NCBI GenBank assembly: GCA_003612585.1 | Contig: RAZH01000005.1 | Location: 62,001-126,000, forward strand | Length of the DNA stretch: 64,000 bases | Reading direction: 5' to 3' | Origin: a bacterium 1XD42-54 | GTDB lineage: Bacteria > Bacillota > Clostridia > Lachnospirales > Lachnospiraceae | Shown: one piece after another, positions 33,407 to 42,788 of the stretch | Layout: each line of letters begins with the position of its first letter | Position numbering within the stretch: position 1 is the stretch's first letter | Translations under genes and position numbers: made by a program | Notes under the pieces: model-generated | Seen by the model: only the letters and a program-made list of their open reading frames with translations | The model's database searches: none | Told to the model about the DNA's origin: nothing

Positions 33407-34582
33407 TCAGTCACCGTTTTCCTGCTTCAGCTTCCGAATAAATCGTTCGATCCTCTCAAGCGCAGTTTTCAGCGCTTCAATCGAATATGCATACGAAATC
33501 CGCAGGAATCCCTCTCCGCACGGTCCAAATGCCGTTCCGGGCACCACAGCCACATGCTCCTCCTCAAGAAGCCGCATCGCAAACTCATCGGAAGTCAGGC
33601 CAAATTCCTTAATACACGGAAATACGTAAAAAGCGCCAAACGGCTCGAAACATTTCAGTCCCATCCGGGCAAATTCGTGCATCAGAAAACGACGACGTTG
33701 ATCATAGGATTCGCGCATTCTTGCAACATCCTCATCGCCGCATCTCAGTGCATCCACGGCCGCATACTGGCTCGTCGTAGGTGCACACATGATCGCGAAC
33801 TGATGAATCTTTGTCATCTGCGCAATCATTTCCTTCGGTCCGCAGAGATAACCGAGACGCCACCCTGTCATCGCATGCGATTTTGAAAAACCGTTAATCG
33901 TGAGTGTTCGCTCCCACATGCCCGGAAGGCTTGCAATTGACACATGCTCTTCCTGGTACGTAAGCTCTGAGTAAATCTCATCTGAAAGTACAAACAGATC
34001 TTTTTCAATAATAACCTCTGCGATCGCCTCCAGATCTTCCCTGCGCATAACGGCGCCGGTCGGATTATTCGGGAACGGAAGCACCAGAATTTTCGTTTTA
34101 TCCGTAATTTTCTCCAGAAGCTCCTCCTTTGTGAGGCGGAACTCATTCTCCTCTTTCAGTTCGATCGTCACCGGTACCCCGTCTGCCAGAACCACACACG
34201 GCAGATAAGACACATAGCACGGCTGCGGAATCAAGACCTCGTCACCCGGATTCAACATAGCACGCATCGCAAGATCAATTCCCTCGCTGCCGCCTACCGT
34301 CACAAGAATCTCCTGCAACGGGTCATAGTCCAAATGGCACCGACGCTTCAAATAACGGCTGATCTCCTCGCGCAGCTCTTTCAGCCCCGCATTTGACGTA
34401 TAAAAGGTACGCCCCTGCTCCAGGGAATAAATTCCCTCATCGCGGATATGCCACGGCGTATCAAAATCAGGTTCTCCGACTCCAAGAGAGATAACTTCCT
34501 CCATCTCGCTTGCAATATCAAAGAATTTGCGGATCCCGGAGGGCTCAATCGACATAACTTTTTCTGATAATGGATTTCTCAC
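33407..34582 (-). CDS. class I/II PLP-dependent aminotransferase
   Basis: This 391-residue aminotransferase is of the aspartate-aminotransferase fold (PatA/AspC branch). It shows GVGEPDFDTPWHI, YTSNAGLKELR, the PLP-phosphate region FPNNPTG, SDEIYSELTYQ and the Schiff-base Lys in GFSKSHAMTGWRLGYL; the C-terminal Arg motif is LRISYAYS. The acceptor is probably 2-oxoglutarate with an aromatic or aspartate-type donor. It overlaps the Lrp gene by 4 bp and forms an operon with it and the AIR-synthase-like gene. Confidence 0.92.
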   Translation of the reverse strand: MRNPLSEKVMSIEPSGIRKFFDIASEMEEVISLGVGEPDFDTPWHIRDEGIYSLEQGRTFYTSNAGLKELREEISRYLKRRCHLDYDPLQEILVTVGGSEGIDLAMRAMLNPGDEVLIPQPCYVSYLPCVVLADGVPVTIELKEENEFRLTKEELLEKITDKTKILVLPFPNNPTGAVMRREDLEAIAEVIIEKDLFVLSDEIYSELTYQEEHVSIASLPGMWERTLTINGFSKSHAMTGWRLGYLCGPKEMIAQMTKIHQFAIMCAPTTSQYAAVDALRCGDEDVARMRESYDQRRRFLMHEFARMGLKCFEPFGAFYVFPCIKEFGLTSDEFAMRLLEEEHVAVVPGTAFGPCGEGFLRISYAYSIEALKTALERIERFIRKLKQENGD

Positions 34583-35061
34583 AGTGTCACCAGCATCCTT
34601 TCATCCTTTGATTTTTTCCCCATAATGGTTCCGTAGTCCTTGTATTTTTTCAGAATAAAATGCGTGGCAGTGCTCAGCACCGTATCCAGCGTAGACAGTT
34701 TATCGCTGACAAAAGCAGATACCTCCCGAAGTGATTTTCCCTGTAAAATAACGAGAAGATCGTACGCACCGGAAATCAGATACACGGACTGTACCTCTGG
34801 ATAATTGTAAATACGCTCTGCGATTGAGTCAAACCCCTGTCCTCTCTGCGGCGTCACCCGCACTTCAATCAAAGCCGTTACCTTTTCAGAAGACGTTTTT
34901 TCCCAGTCAATCAGCGTATGGTAGCCACAGATTACCTGCTCCTGCTCCATCTTTGCCACTTCATTTGCTATAATTTCCTCACTGGAACCAAGCATGATGG
35001 CCAGTTCGGCCAGATCTATTTTGCTGTTCTTTTCCAGAAATGTCAAAATCTGTTCTCTCAT
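34579..35061 (-). CDS. Lrp/AsnC-family transcriptional regulator
   Basis: This 160-residue protein has an N-terminal winged HTH (REQILTFLEKNSKIDLAELAIMLGSSEEIIANEVAKMEQEQVI) and a C-terminal RAM ligand-binding domain (VTALIEVRV..., YLISGAYDLLVILQGKSLREVSAFV). ATG 35061 has GGAGGGAAAGA upstream and overlaps the previous stop as ATGA. It is cotranscribed with the aminotransferase, which it probably controls in response to an amino acid. Confidence 0.92.
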   Translation of the reverse strand: MREQILTFLEKNSKIDLAELAIMLGSSEEIIANEVAKMEQEQVICGYHTLIDWEKTSSEKVTALIEVRVTPQRGQGFDSIAERIYNYPEVQSVYLISGAYDLLVILQGKSLREVSAFVSDKLSTLDTVLSTATHFILKKYKDYGTIMGKKSKDERMLVTL

Positions 35062-36185
35062 TCTTTCCCTCCAAATCTGCGATACCATTCATCCTGCTGC
35101 GGGCGGTCGAGGAAACGCACTTCCTCCCCATTTCGAATGATACGGTCATTTCCGTCTGTTACCCGGCCGATGACTGCGGCAGGTATTCCATGCCCGATAA
35201 GCGCCTGAACCAAAGCCTCCGGCTGCGACGTCCCGACAAGCAAGGCACCTGCTGAATACAGTCCATACGGGTTTATATCAAAATACTCACAAATTTCCAC
35301 GGTCTCCTGTCTGATTGGAATCCTCTTTAAATCCACTTCCAGTCCGACACCCGCGCGCTGCGCCATCTCCCAGAGCGCACCGAAAATACCGCCCTGTGAC
35401 AGATCATGCATGGCGCATCCGTCTATTCCGGATGCAATCTGCGCATCGCGCACCACAGACAGCTGCGGTTTCCACGCCTTTGCCTGATCGGTCAGAAATA
35501 GCGGAAACCTTGCATGAAGCTCCTCCTCATGTGCTTCCGCTAAAGCCACTGTCCCGGCAAGCGCAATCCATTTCGTCACAACCAGTGCCTGCCCAGGGCA
35601 CAGCTTTTTCTGTGTCCAGCCTGCCCCTGCCTGCCCCTTGTTCTGCTGCCAGCCGACATTACCTGAAAATCCCAACATCGGCCTCTGATTTGCATCCTCG
35701 ATGCACACTTGCCCGATTCCCGTCATCTGATACAGCGGACGGTCCACTGCATCGGATACCTCTGTATGGCCACAGATCACCTGCATGCCACATACTTCCG
35801 CTGCCTTTACAAGCTCCTTCATTGCCTTTTTCAGTTCGTGCTCTTCAAATGAGGGCGGCAAAACCGCATGCACCGTAATTGCCTGCGGTACAGCTCCTCC
35901 GGCAGCAAGATTATTGGCTGCTGCCACTACTGAAACTCCGGGCTGATTTCCAAAACCGGGAATTGGACCAACGGCAGTATAAACCGTAACCACATATTCG
36001 GGCCGTTGTATCGTCAAGCCAGCTGACGTCTGCCTGTCATCCATACCATCTTTCTTTGAAGAAACTGCGCAGCCAAAGGCCGCGCAGTCTGCACCATACT
36101 GTTCCAGGCGTTCCGGCAGCTCTGCATATAATTGTCCCAGAACCGAACGCATTAACGCCGATTCCGGCAGTTTCCCAATCCTCAT
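35058..36185 (-). CDS. AIR synthase/HypE-related ATP-binding protein
   Basis: This 375-residue protein is of the PurM/HypE/ThiL/SelD superfamily: an N-terminal domain with a conserved Asn/Ala loop (VVAAANNLAAGGAVPQAITV), then the C-terminal domain with GIDGCAMHDLSQGGIFGALWEMA and a late GLYSAGALLVG. The superfamily makes acyl or phosphate intermediates with ATP; the exact reaction of this branch is not known. The missing Hyp, Pur and Thi genes argue against those roles. It is first in the operon with Lrp and aminotransferase genes (ATGA overlap), which suggests an amino-acid-related function. Confidence 0.8.
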   Translation of the reverse strand: MRIGKLPESALMRSVLGQLYAELPERLEQYGADCAAFGCAVSSKKDGMDDRQTSAGLTIQRPEYVVTVYTAVGPIPGFGNQPGVSVVAAANNLAAGGAVPQAITVHAVLPPSFEEHELKKAMKELVKAAEVCGMQVICGHTEVSDAVDRPLYQMTGIGQVCIEDANQRPMLGFSGNVGWQQNKGQAGAGWTQKKLCPGQALVVTKWIALAGTVALAEAHEEELHARFPLFLTDQAKAWKPQLSVVRDAQIASGIDGCAMHDLSQGGIFGALWEMAQRAGVGLEVDLKRIPIRQETVEICEYFDINPYGLYSAGALLVGTSQPEALVQALIGHGIPAAVIGRVTDGNDRIIRNGEEVRFLDRPQQDEWYRRFGGKE

Positions 36186-36262
36186 GAATACTGTCCGTCA
36201 ACCTTCCTGTATACAATTCATATTGTCCTGTTGTATCTTTTGAAACCAACTGTTTTTTGCTT

Positions 36263-37879
36263 TTACTGTACAAATTCATCCGGCTCCGGAGGGTCCATCG
36301 TCTCCCCTGGGTCCGTTGTCGCAGGCGGGTCTTCCACAACCGGTGGGTCTACGACCGGCGGCTCCGTTACAGGCGGATCTACCACGACCGGTGGGTCCGG
36401 CTCCTGCGGTACATCTATCTGCGGCGGCTCTGTCGCAGGCGTCTCACTTTCCTTGACGCCGTTTGCCAAAATGGACTGAACCTGGCTCAGATCGTTTTGT
36501 CCAATTGCTGTATATAATGCTGAGGCAAGCGCCTGATTGCTCGTCACAACACCGATCTCATAAATCGCCGGAGAGGCCTGATAGTTGCTGCTGTTTACCT
36601 GAATCGTCTCCGAGAGTACACCATCGTAATAAATATTTTTCCAAAGACATGCGGACAATCCCTGATGCGGAGACTGTACCTGGGTAAAATATCCGACGTT
36701 CTGGTCTGTTTTTGCCACAAGCTTGATATTGGAAGAAGGGTCTGTCTGACTTAGCGTCTCGCTGATAAACTCAATAGAACGATTTGCAGGCCGCGTCTCC
36801 ACGCCGAAAATCGTAAAATTGAGTGTACCTGCGTAAGCAGAACCTGCAATATAAACCGGATTTTCCAGTGTATTGGTAAACACAAGGTCCATCAGACCTT
36901 CCGCAATCGCTGCATCCTTCGACGGATCTACGTAATTAACCAGCATGGTATGATTCGAACGCGAATTCACCTGAAGCTCTGCTTTCAGCACTGCATTATA
37001 CAGTGTCGTAGACACCTGACAGATACCTCCGCCATAGGAATCCACTACCTGTCCGGCTTCATAGGAAGGAGCCAGCTCATAGCCGTTCTCCGCGGTAAAT
37101 GGAACCACCACTTCCGTCACAGAATAACTCTCTCCCGGCATGAGCAGCTTGCCATTGATCTTTGCCGTCGCAGTCTCAACATTCTTTGCTCTTCCCCAGG
37201 ACGAAGCAGAATAATCGGTCGTCGCAGTCCCAAGCACATTGTTCATTTTTTCCAGCATTTCCGCTGTCAGAACAGGAGATGTGCGCTGCACCGAAGCTTC
37301 TATGACAGTATCCCCGGCCTCATAATCCTTCAGGTGCTCCTTCAGGCTCACAAGCGTCGCGTCTACATCCAGCTTCAGGCCATCCGTTCCGCCCTCCACA
37401 TGCAATCTTCCGTCATCCCCCATATAGCAGGAACCCTCCACCGGCTCAGAATTGAACTGCACACAGGAATCTACAAATGCCTTCTGTGCACTCTCATCCA
37501 TCGTATATTCAATCTCAAACCGTGAGCTCTGATTTTGAAGATCCTTCTGCTCCTTATAACGACGCACAATATTTCCTGTCGTGCCAATCTGGCTGACCTC
37601 ATCCACCAGATCCTTATTTTCCCATTCCAGTCCAAGTTCCTTCCAGGTCTTTGTTACCTGAGCGTCACCCATCTGAATCGTAATCGCAGAGCTGCCAAGC
37701 TTCTCTACTTCGCCTTTCACATAAGCCTTTGCTTCATCCGGCGTCATACCACTGACGTCTTTATCTCCGATAAAAACACCGTCACTGATCACTTCCTGCT
37801 CTGCCGCCGAAACGACAAACAAGCTGCCTGCCGCAATCAAAAATGCCACAGCCACCCCTTTTAAAAATTTTCTTTGCAT
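36263..37879 (-). CDS. VanW-family exported cell-envelope protein
   Basis: This 538-residue protein has a signal/anchor helix (about residues 5-25) and N-terminal peptidoglycan-binding-4 type domains (about 30-210; DKDVSGMTPDEAKAYV). The VanW domain covers about 225-360 (PGESYSVTEVV, SYGGGICQVSTTLYNAVLKAELQV), a beta domain follows, and the C-terminal tail is rich in Pro, Glu and Val (PPVVVDPPVTEPPVVDPP). VanW proteins are widespread envelope proteins of uncertain function. ATG 37879 follows AAAGGGG. The Pro-rich tail probably spans or sticks to the wall. Confidence 0.9.
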   Translation of the reverse strand: MQRKFLKGVAVAFLIAAGSLFVVSAAEQEVISDGVFIGDKDVSGMTPDEAKAYVKGEVEKLGSSAITIQMGDAQVTKTWKELGLEWENKDLVDEVSQIGTTGNIVRRYKEQKDLQNQSSRFEIEYTMDESAQKAFVDSCVQFNSEPVEGSCYMGDDGRLHVEGGTDGLKLDVDATLVSLKEHLKDYEAGDTVIEASVQRTSPVLTAEMLEKMNNVLGTATTDYSASSWGRAKNVETATAKINGKLLMPGESYSVTEVVVPFTAENGYELAPSYEAGQVVDSYGGGICQVSTTLYNAVLKAELQVNSRSNHTMLVNYVDPSKDAAIAEGLMDLVFTNTLENPVYIAGSAYAGTLNFTIFGVETRPANRSIEFISETLSQTDPSSNIKLVAKTDQNVGYFTQVQSPHQGLSACLWKNIYYDGVLSETIQVNSSNYQASPAIYEIGVVTSNQALASALYTAIGQNDLSQVQSILANGVKESETPATEPPQIDVPQEPDPPVVVDPPVTEPPVVDPPVVEDPPATTDPGETMDPPEPDEFVQ

Positions 37880-37923
37880 AAGTTTTCCCCTTTGACTCAT
37901 TGCCTTCAAAATAGAATATATCC

Positions 37924-38031
37924 TTACAGAAGCGCCGGAATAATCGTTCCAGCTACCATAGCAAGCACGATCAAAATCACGATTGCCGCTGCAATCCGCT
38001 TCTGTGTCTTGGAATTATTAAAATTCATCAT
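37924..38031 (-). CDS. 35-residue single-helix membrane protein
   Basis: This small gene starts with ATGATG at 38031/38028, a few bases after the exonuclease stop at 38038, with AGGTGACAGG as ribosome site. It encodes a short hydrophilic start with Lys/Arg (NNSKTQKRIA), one hydrophobic helix (AIVILIVLAMVAGTII) and a terminal PALL. Very short one-helix proteins of this type are conserved in Lachnospiraceae. Position between exonuclease and VanW genes suggests one transcript; function unknown. Confidence 0.7.
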   Translation of the reverse strand: MMNFNNSKTQKRIAAAIVILIVLAMVAGTIIPALL

Positions 38032-38037
38032 AGCCTG

Positions 38038-38751
38038 TCACCTCACCATTTTTCCATATTGTGAAATAAGATTGTCTATCATCCGCGATGCTTCATTTTT
38101 AGTCAGCATCTCAATTTTTACGTTACTCTCTATTTTATGATATTTTAGCAAATCCCGCAAGTATACTTTTTGTGAATTTGTGATTGGCCCTTCCTTTTTG
38201 ACCTTGAATACAAGCGGCACGGCCTCGAACAGATCCGGACGTTTTTCTCCGAATTCCTCCAAAAGCCGTTCATACAGCCTCGCTGCCGTCAGTGCGTCGT
38301 CAAGCGCCCGATGATGCTGTTCCTGGGGAATCCCGTAATGCGCTGCCATTTTATCCAACGATTTTTTTGGAAGTTCTGCCAGACAAATCCGTGAAACAGC
38401 CAGCGTATCCAGCCCCTTCCGCTCATAGGTACCGCCCAGGTTCATGACATTGCGTTTCATAAAGCTGTAATCAAATAAAATATTATGGCCGAGCAGTACA
38501 TGATCGCCTGAGAATTCCAGAAATCCCTCCACAGCCTCACGGATTCCGGGACTTCCCGCTACCATTTCCTGCGTAATCCCGGTCAGCTCCGTAATGCGCG
38601 CCGGAATTTCCACACCGCTGTCAATAAACGTCTCATATGTACCGGTCACTTCGCCGCATTCGATCTTTACCGCTCCAATTTCCAGAATCTGATCATATTT
38701 CGGCCGAAGACCTGTTGTCTCCAGGTCAAACGCCACATAACTTCTCTCCAT
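38038..38751 (-). CDS. DnaQ-type 3'-5' exonuclease (DEDDh)
   Basis: This 237-residue exonuclease has motif I SYVAFDLETTGLRP, motif II HNILFDYSFMKRN and motif III HHRALDDALTAARLYERLL, with the active-site Asp/Glu and His residues intact. Stand-alone epsilon-like exonucleases act in DNA repair or RNA turnover. The C-terminal 65 residues (KKEGPITNSQKVYLRDLLKYH...) form an extra helical domain. ATG 38751 follows GGAGGATTT. Confidence 0.9.
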   Translation of the reverse strand: MERSYVAFDLETTGLRPKYDQILEIGAVKIECGEVTGTYETFIDSGVEIPARITELTGITQEMVAGSPGIREAVEGFLEFSGDHVLLGHNILFDYSFMKRNVMNLGGTYERKGLDTLAVSRICLAELPKKSLDKMAAHYGIPQEQHHRALDDALTAARLYERLLEEFGEKRPDLFEAVPLVFKVKKEGPITNSQKVYLRDLLKYHKIESNVKIEMLTKNEASRMIDNLISQYGKMVR

Positions 38752-38827
38752 AAATCCTCCTGCCACCGTATACGCTACACAATTCCTATGTCATAAAAAA
38801 GATTCCATACGTAACTGCCGCGCCTAA

Positions 38828-40582
38828 TCAGATCTCGACCGCTGTAACCGCCGCATCTCCTGTCAGTGCATCTCTGTGCTCATAGTCAAACAACAGCCAC
38901 AACTCTTTCTTCTCCCCGGTTCCGGTCACATCGTACGTAAAATGTTCCAGATGCGTCATCCGCATAACCTGCTTCCACGTATACGCATCGTATACAGACG
39001 AAGCAAGGTAGCTCCTTGCCTTCTGCTGATAAAAACAGACCTTCTGCTCCACGCAGGCTCCCGGATCTTCTGACCACAGAGGGCGGCTCTTCGCATTCTC
39101 CCGCAGATAAAAATCCAAAGTCAGAAGCTCATCAAAATAATACAGATCCGCCCCTTTTACCTGAGCGATAAAATTCCGCAGCAAGGTATACCGCTGCATT
39201 CTCGAACATGATTTTCCTTCCGCATTCTGCTCTTTATAAGAATCCGCAAGTGCCTCGTACATCGCAAATGGCCGCTCAAACAGTCCTTCCAACGCCTCTA
39301 TGGTATAACGGAACTGCTGACTGTTATAATAAACCTCAAGCATCTCCTCTACTTCTTTCAGGCGAAGCAGCTCCCCACACGAAATCCAGCGCGTCTCAAG
39401 CACCTCATAGGTCGGCCTGCTCCGATACACAAGCCCATATTCCTCTGCCCGCACATGCATCTCTGACCCCCGGAGCACTTTCAGGAAACCAAGCTGAAGC
39501 TCCTGCGGCTTCAAACGATACACATCATCAAAAGAATCCCGGAAACTCTCAAAATCCTCGTAAGGCAGCCCCGCGATCAGATCAAGATGCTGATGGATGT
39601 TATGACTGGCCGAAATTTTCTGCACCCGGTCTGCAATCCGTTCAAACGGAGCCTTCCTGTGAATCGCATGCAGAGACTGCCTGTTTGTTGTCTGCACCCC
39701 AATTTCAAGCTGTACCAATCCCGGTCGCATGTTTGCCAAAAGCTCCAGCTCTTCATCCGTCAAAATGTCCGCAGCAATTTCAAAATGAAAATTTGTGATG
39801 CCATTGTCATGCTCCTGAATGAACCTCCAGATTTCCGTTGCATGCTTATGATTGCAGTTAAACGTCCTATCTACAAATTTTACCTGCGGTACACTTTGTT
39901 GCAGTAAAAATCCAAGTTCCCGCTTCACAAGCTCCGTACTGCGAAAACGCACATTCTTATCAATAGAAGAAAGACAGTAGCTGCATGAATACGGGCATCC
40001 CCGGCTGCTCTCATAATAAATAATCCGGTTTGCAAAATCCCCCGGACTGTCATAAACAAACGGAAGCGCATCCATCTGTATCGGCTCCGGCAGACACTGT
40101 GTGCGAATAATCTGCTCTGACTCTCCTTCTTCTGCCCTGCATGCACCGCGAACCCGGTATACAATACCCGGTATTTCCTCCAGCGACTTGCAGCCTTCCA
40201 CATAATGCTGCAACACCTGGAAAAAGCTTCGTTCTCCCTCTGCGCACATCACACCGTCAAAAGCTTCCTGCTCCCGCAAAAACGCTTCTGCATCATAGGA
40301 CACTTCCGGTCCTCCGGCCCAGATTACCGTCTGGGGAAGTACTCTGTGAAGGTTCTCGGCCAGTTCCAGGATCACACTCCGATTCCAGATATAGCAGGAG
40401 AAAAAAAGCAGAGCAGGCCGTTTCTGATAAACCGCACGAAAAATATCATCTGTCTGATGATTGATCGTAAATTCTGCAAGCTCCACCTGAGGCTCGTATG
40501 CACCGGCAGAAGCCTTCAGACTGTAAACCGCCAAATTTGAATGAATATACTTTGCATTGACTGCAACCAGCAATATGTTCAA
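38828..40582 (-). CDS. cobalamin-binding-domain radical SAM protein
   Basis: This protein is 584 residues from TTG 40582, supported by GGGAGG upstream and by the family start NILLVAVNAKYIHSNLAVY. The N-terminal B12-binding domain (about 1-150; GGPEVSYDAEAFL) is followed by a radical SAM domain with C196-x3-C200-x2-C203 in RGCPYSCSYCLSS, and a DUF4080-type C-terminal domain. It would bind a 4Fe-4S cluster, SAM and possibly cobalamin; the substrate is unknown. The gene is monocistronic. Confidence 0.88.
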   Translation of the reverse strand: MNILLVAVNAKYIHSNLAVYSLKASAGAYEPQVELAEFTINHQTDDIFRAVYQKRPALLFFSCYIWNRSVILELAENLHRVLPQTVIWAGGPEVSYDAEAFLREQEAFDGVMCAEGERSFFQVLQHYVEGCKSLEEIPGIVYRVRGACRAEEGESEQIIRTQCLPEPIQMDALPFVYDSPGDFANRIIYYESSRGCPYSCSYCLSSIDKNVRFRSTELVKRELGFLLQQSVPQVKFVDRTFNCNHKHATEIWRFIQEHDNGITNFHFEIAADILTDEELELLANMRPGLVQLEIGVQTTNRQSLHAIHRKAPFERIADRVQKISASHNIHQHLDLIAGLPYEDFESFRDSFDDVYRLKPQELQLGFLKVLRGSEMHVRAEEYGLVYRSRPTYEVLETRWISCGELLRLKEVEEMLEVYYNSQQFRYTIEALEGLFERPFAMYEALADSYKEQNAEGKSCSRMQRYTLLRNFIAQVKGADLYYFDELLTLDFYLRENAKSRPLWSEDPGACVEQKVCFYQQKARSYLASSVYDAYTWKQVMRMTHLEHFTYDVTGTGEKKELWLLFDYEHRDALTGDAAVTAVEI

Positions 40583-40751
40583 GTTTTTCCTCCCGACTGC
40601 CCTTTTATAAACAAAATATCGCAAAATTCCATGTTACCAGGCTTCGTCCGTATTTTGTATTTTTTATCATCCGCTGTTTTTATAAAAGAAAGCCGCCACA
40701 CAATTCAAAATTTAAAAATATGAATCGCATGACAGCCTCAAGAAAACGATT

Positions 40752-41684
40752 TTAAAGTACCATTTTTGCTGCTCCGAAAATTCCTGCGTCATTTCCGAGC
40801 TGAGCCAGAGCAAATTTCGTATCACGGCAGGCCGTAAATGCATATTTGCGGAATGGCTTCATAATATAATCGAGCAAAATCGGACCCGCTTTTGAAACGC
40901 CGCCGCCGATTACGATCACCTCCGGATCTGACACAGTTGCAAAAACAGCCAGAGTCTTGCCAAGATATGTACCAAAACGCTCTGCGATCTGAATCGCCAG
41001 CGCATCTCCTTCTTTTACCGCATCCCAGACACTCTTTGCCGAAATCCGGCTTCCCCTCAGCACAGACGGTGTATCCGATGCTGCGACAGCTTCCTTTGCC
41101 AGTCTCACGATTCCGGTCGCGGATGTCAGCTGTTCCAGACAGCCACAGTTTCCGCAGTTACACTGATCTGTAACCGCATCTTCCACATGCGCATGTCCAA
41201 TCTCTCCGCCAGCGCCGTGTGCGCCTACCACAATCTTATCATCAATAATAATACCGCCGCCAACACCGGTCCCGAGCGTCACCAGAATCATATTGTGGCA
41301 GCCGGTTCCGCCGCCCTGCCAGAGTTCGCCCAAGGCCGCTACATTAGCATCATTTCCTGCCTTTACCTTCAGTCCTGTGAGACGCTCCATATCGCCCACA
41401 ATATCCACATAACCCCAATGCAGATTCACCGCACAGGGAATCTCTCCCTTTTCGTTAACCGGTCCCGGAATGCCAATTCCGATCCCAGCCACCTCATCCT
41501 TGTCGATACCTTTCTCAAGGAGCTTCTTTTCAATCGTCTCTGCGATATCCGGCAAAATTGCAACCCCATTGTCCTCAACCCGCGTTTTAATTTCCCATTT
41601 ATCCAGCACATCGCCTTCTACCGTAAACAAACCGCATTTTACGGTCGTGCCGCCCACGTCGATTCCAAAACAATACTTTTCCAT
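40752..41684 (-). CDS. ROK-family glucokinase
   Basis: This 310-residue sugar kinase has an N-terminal ATP-binding FGIDVGGTTVKCGLF, VTLGTGVGGGIIIDDKIVVGAHGAGGEIGH (sugar site with catalytic Asp region ANDANVAALGE), and zinc motif CNCGNCGCLEQ. This is the bacterial glucokinase (GlkA) pattern. ATG 41684 lies 4 bp after the hprK stop, so it is cotranscribed with HPr kinase, linking sugar phosphorylation with catabolite control. Confidence 0.93.
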   Translation of the reverse strand: MEKYCFGIDVGGTTVKCGLFTVEGDVLDKWEIKTRVEDNGVAILPDIAETIEKKLLEKGIDKDEVAGIGIGIPGPVNEKGEIPCAVNLHWGYVDIVGDMERLTGLKVKAGNDANVAALGELWQGGGTGCHNMILVTLGTGVGGGIIIDDKIVVGAHGAGGEIGHAHVEDAVTDQCNCGNCGCLEQLTSATGIVRLAKEAVAASDTPSVLRGSRISAKSVWDAVKEGDALAIQIAERFGTYLGKTLAVFATVSDPEVIVIGGGVSKAGPILLDYIMKPFRKYAFTACRDTKFALAQLGNDAGIFGAAKMVL

Positions 41685-41688
41685 AACT

Positions 41689-42630
41689 CTAATCCTTCTT
41701 TCCTGCATTTTTCATTAAACTGTTCTGTACACGGTTGTAAAGTTCCTTTGCCGCATTATATCCCATTTTCTTCTGACGGTGGTTGACAGCTGCCGACTCT
41801 ACGATGACTGCCAGATTCCGTCCCGGACGAATTGGAAGAGAGTGACAGACCACACGGTTCCCGAGAAACTCCGTATATTCCTCTTCCAGTCCAAGGCGGT
41901 CATACTCTTTATCTCGGTTCCATTCTTCTAGCTTAATCACAAGATCAATAGACTGTGTATTTTTTACACTTTCCACACCGAACAGTGTCTTTACATCAAT
42001 AATACCAATACCGCGCAACTCTATAAAGTGCCGCGTAATATCCGGTGCAGTTCCGATCAGCGTCTCGTCACTGACCTTTCGAATCTCCACCACATCATCG
42101 GTCACAAGACGGTGGCCCCGCTTGATCAGCTCCAACGCGGCCTCGCTCTTTCCGATTCCGCTCTCGCCCATAATCAGAACGCCTTCACCGTACACATCCA
42201 CCAGTACCCCGTGGATTGAAATGCACGGAGCCAGCTCCACGTTCAACCAGCGGATCACCTCTGCCATAAAATCCGATGTCGTCATCTTTGTCGTAAACAC
42301 CGGAACCTCATATTCTTTCGCCAGAGTGAGCATATCCTCATCCGGTTCTGTCATCGTCGTGTAAATAATACACGGAACATGATACGATAAAAATTTCTCA
42401 TAAACCGGAAGCTTCTGCTCACGCTTCAGATGTTCCAGATACGTATACTCCACGTACCCGATGATCTGTACACGTTCCGAGTAAAAATGATCAAAATATC
42501 CCGTAAGCTGAAGCGCAGGACGGTTGATTTCTGAAGTTACGATTTTTTTCCCTTCCATGCTGATTTCCGGAAGCACATTCGTAAGCTTCATCTTCTCCGC
42601 CAGCTTCTCAATCGTGACGCTGCTCGCCAT
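41689..42630 (-). CDS. hprK: HPr kinase/phosphorylase
   Basis: This 313-residue bifunctional enzyme phosphorylates and dephosphorylates Ser46 of HPr, the switch for CcpA-mediated catabolite repression. The N-terminal domain (about 1-130) is followed by the kinase domain with P-loop GESGIGKSEAALELIKRGH and the signature LRGIGIIDVKTLFG. Start 42630 is set by AGGAGGATAATAAG. Neighbours are uvrC upstream and a glucokinase gene downstream, a common order in Lachnospiraceae. Confidence 0.96.
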   Translation of the reverse strand: MASSVTIEKLAEKMKLTNVLPEISMEGKKIVTSEINRPALQLTGYFDHFYSERVQIIGYVEYTYLEHLKREQKLPVYEKFLSYHVPCIIYTTMTEPDEDMLTLAKEYEVPVFTTKMTTSDFMAEVIRWLNVELAPCISIHGVLVDVYGEGVLIMGESGIGKSEAALELIKRGHRLVTDDVVEIRKVSDETLIGTAPDITRHFIELRGIGIIDVKTLFGVESVKNTQSIDLVIKLEEWNRDKEYDRLGLEEEYTEFLGNRVVCHSLPIRPGRNLAVIVESAAVNHRQKKMGYNAAKELYNRVQNSLMKNAGKKD

Positions 42631-42788
42631 CTTATTATCCTCCTGAATCCTTCCACCAAGGTCCGGAATCGTTCCCATTTTTCCGTACCTTACGCCAAAA
42701 GTCCCTGTTTCATTGTATAACCGATACAATCCCCCGTCAAGCACAATTCCTTATCGTTCCGTCAAACCAGGATGATTCCGATTCACTG

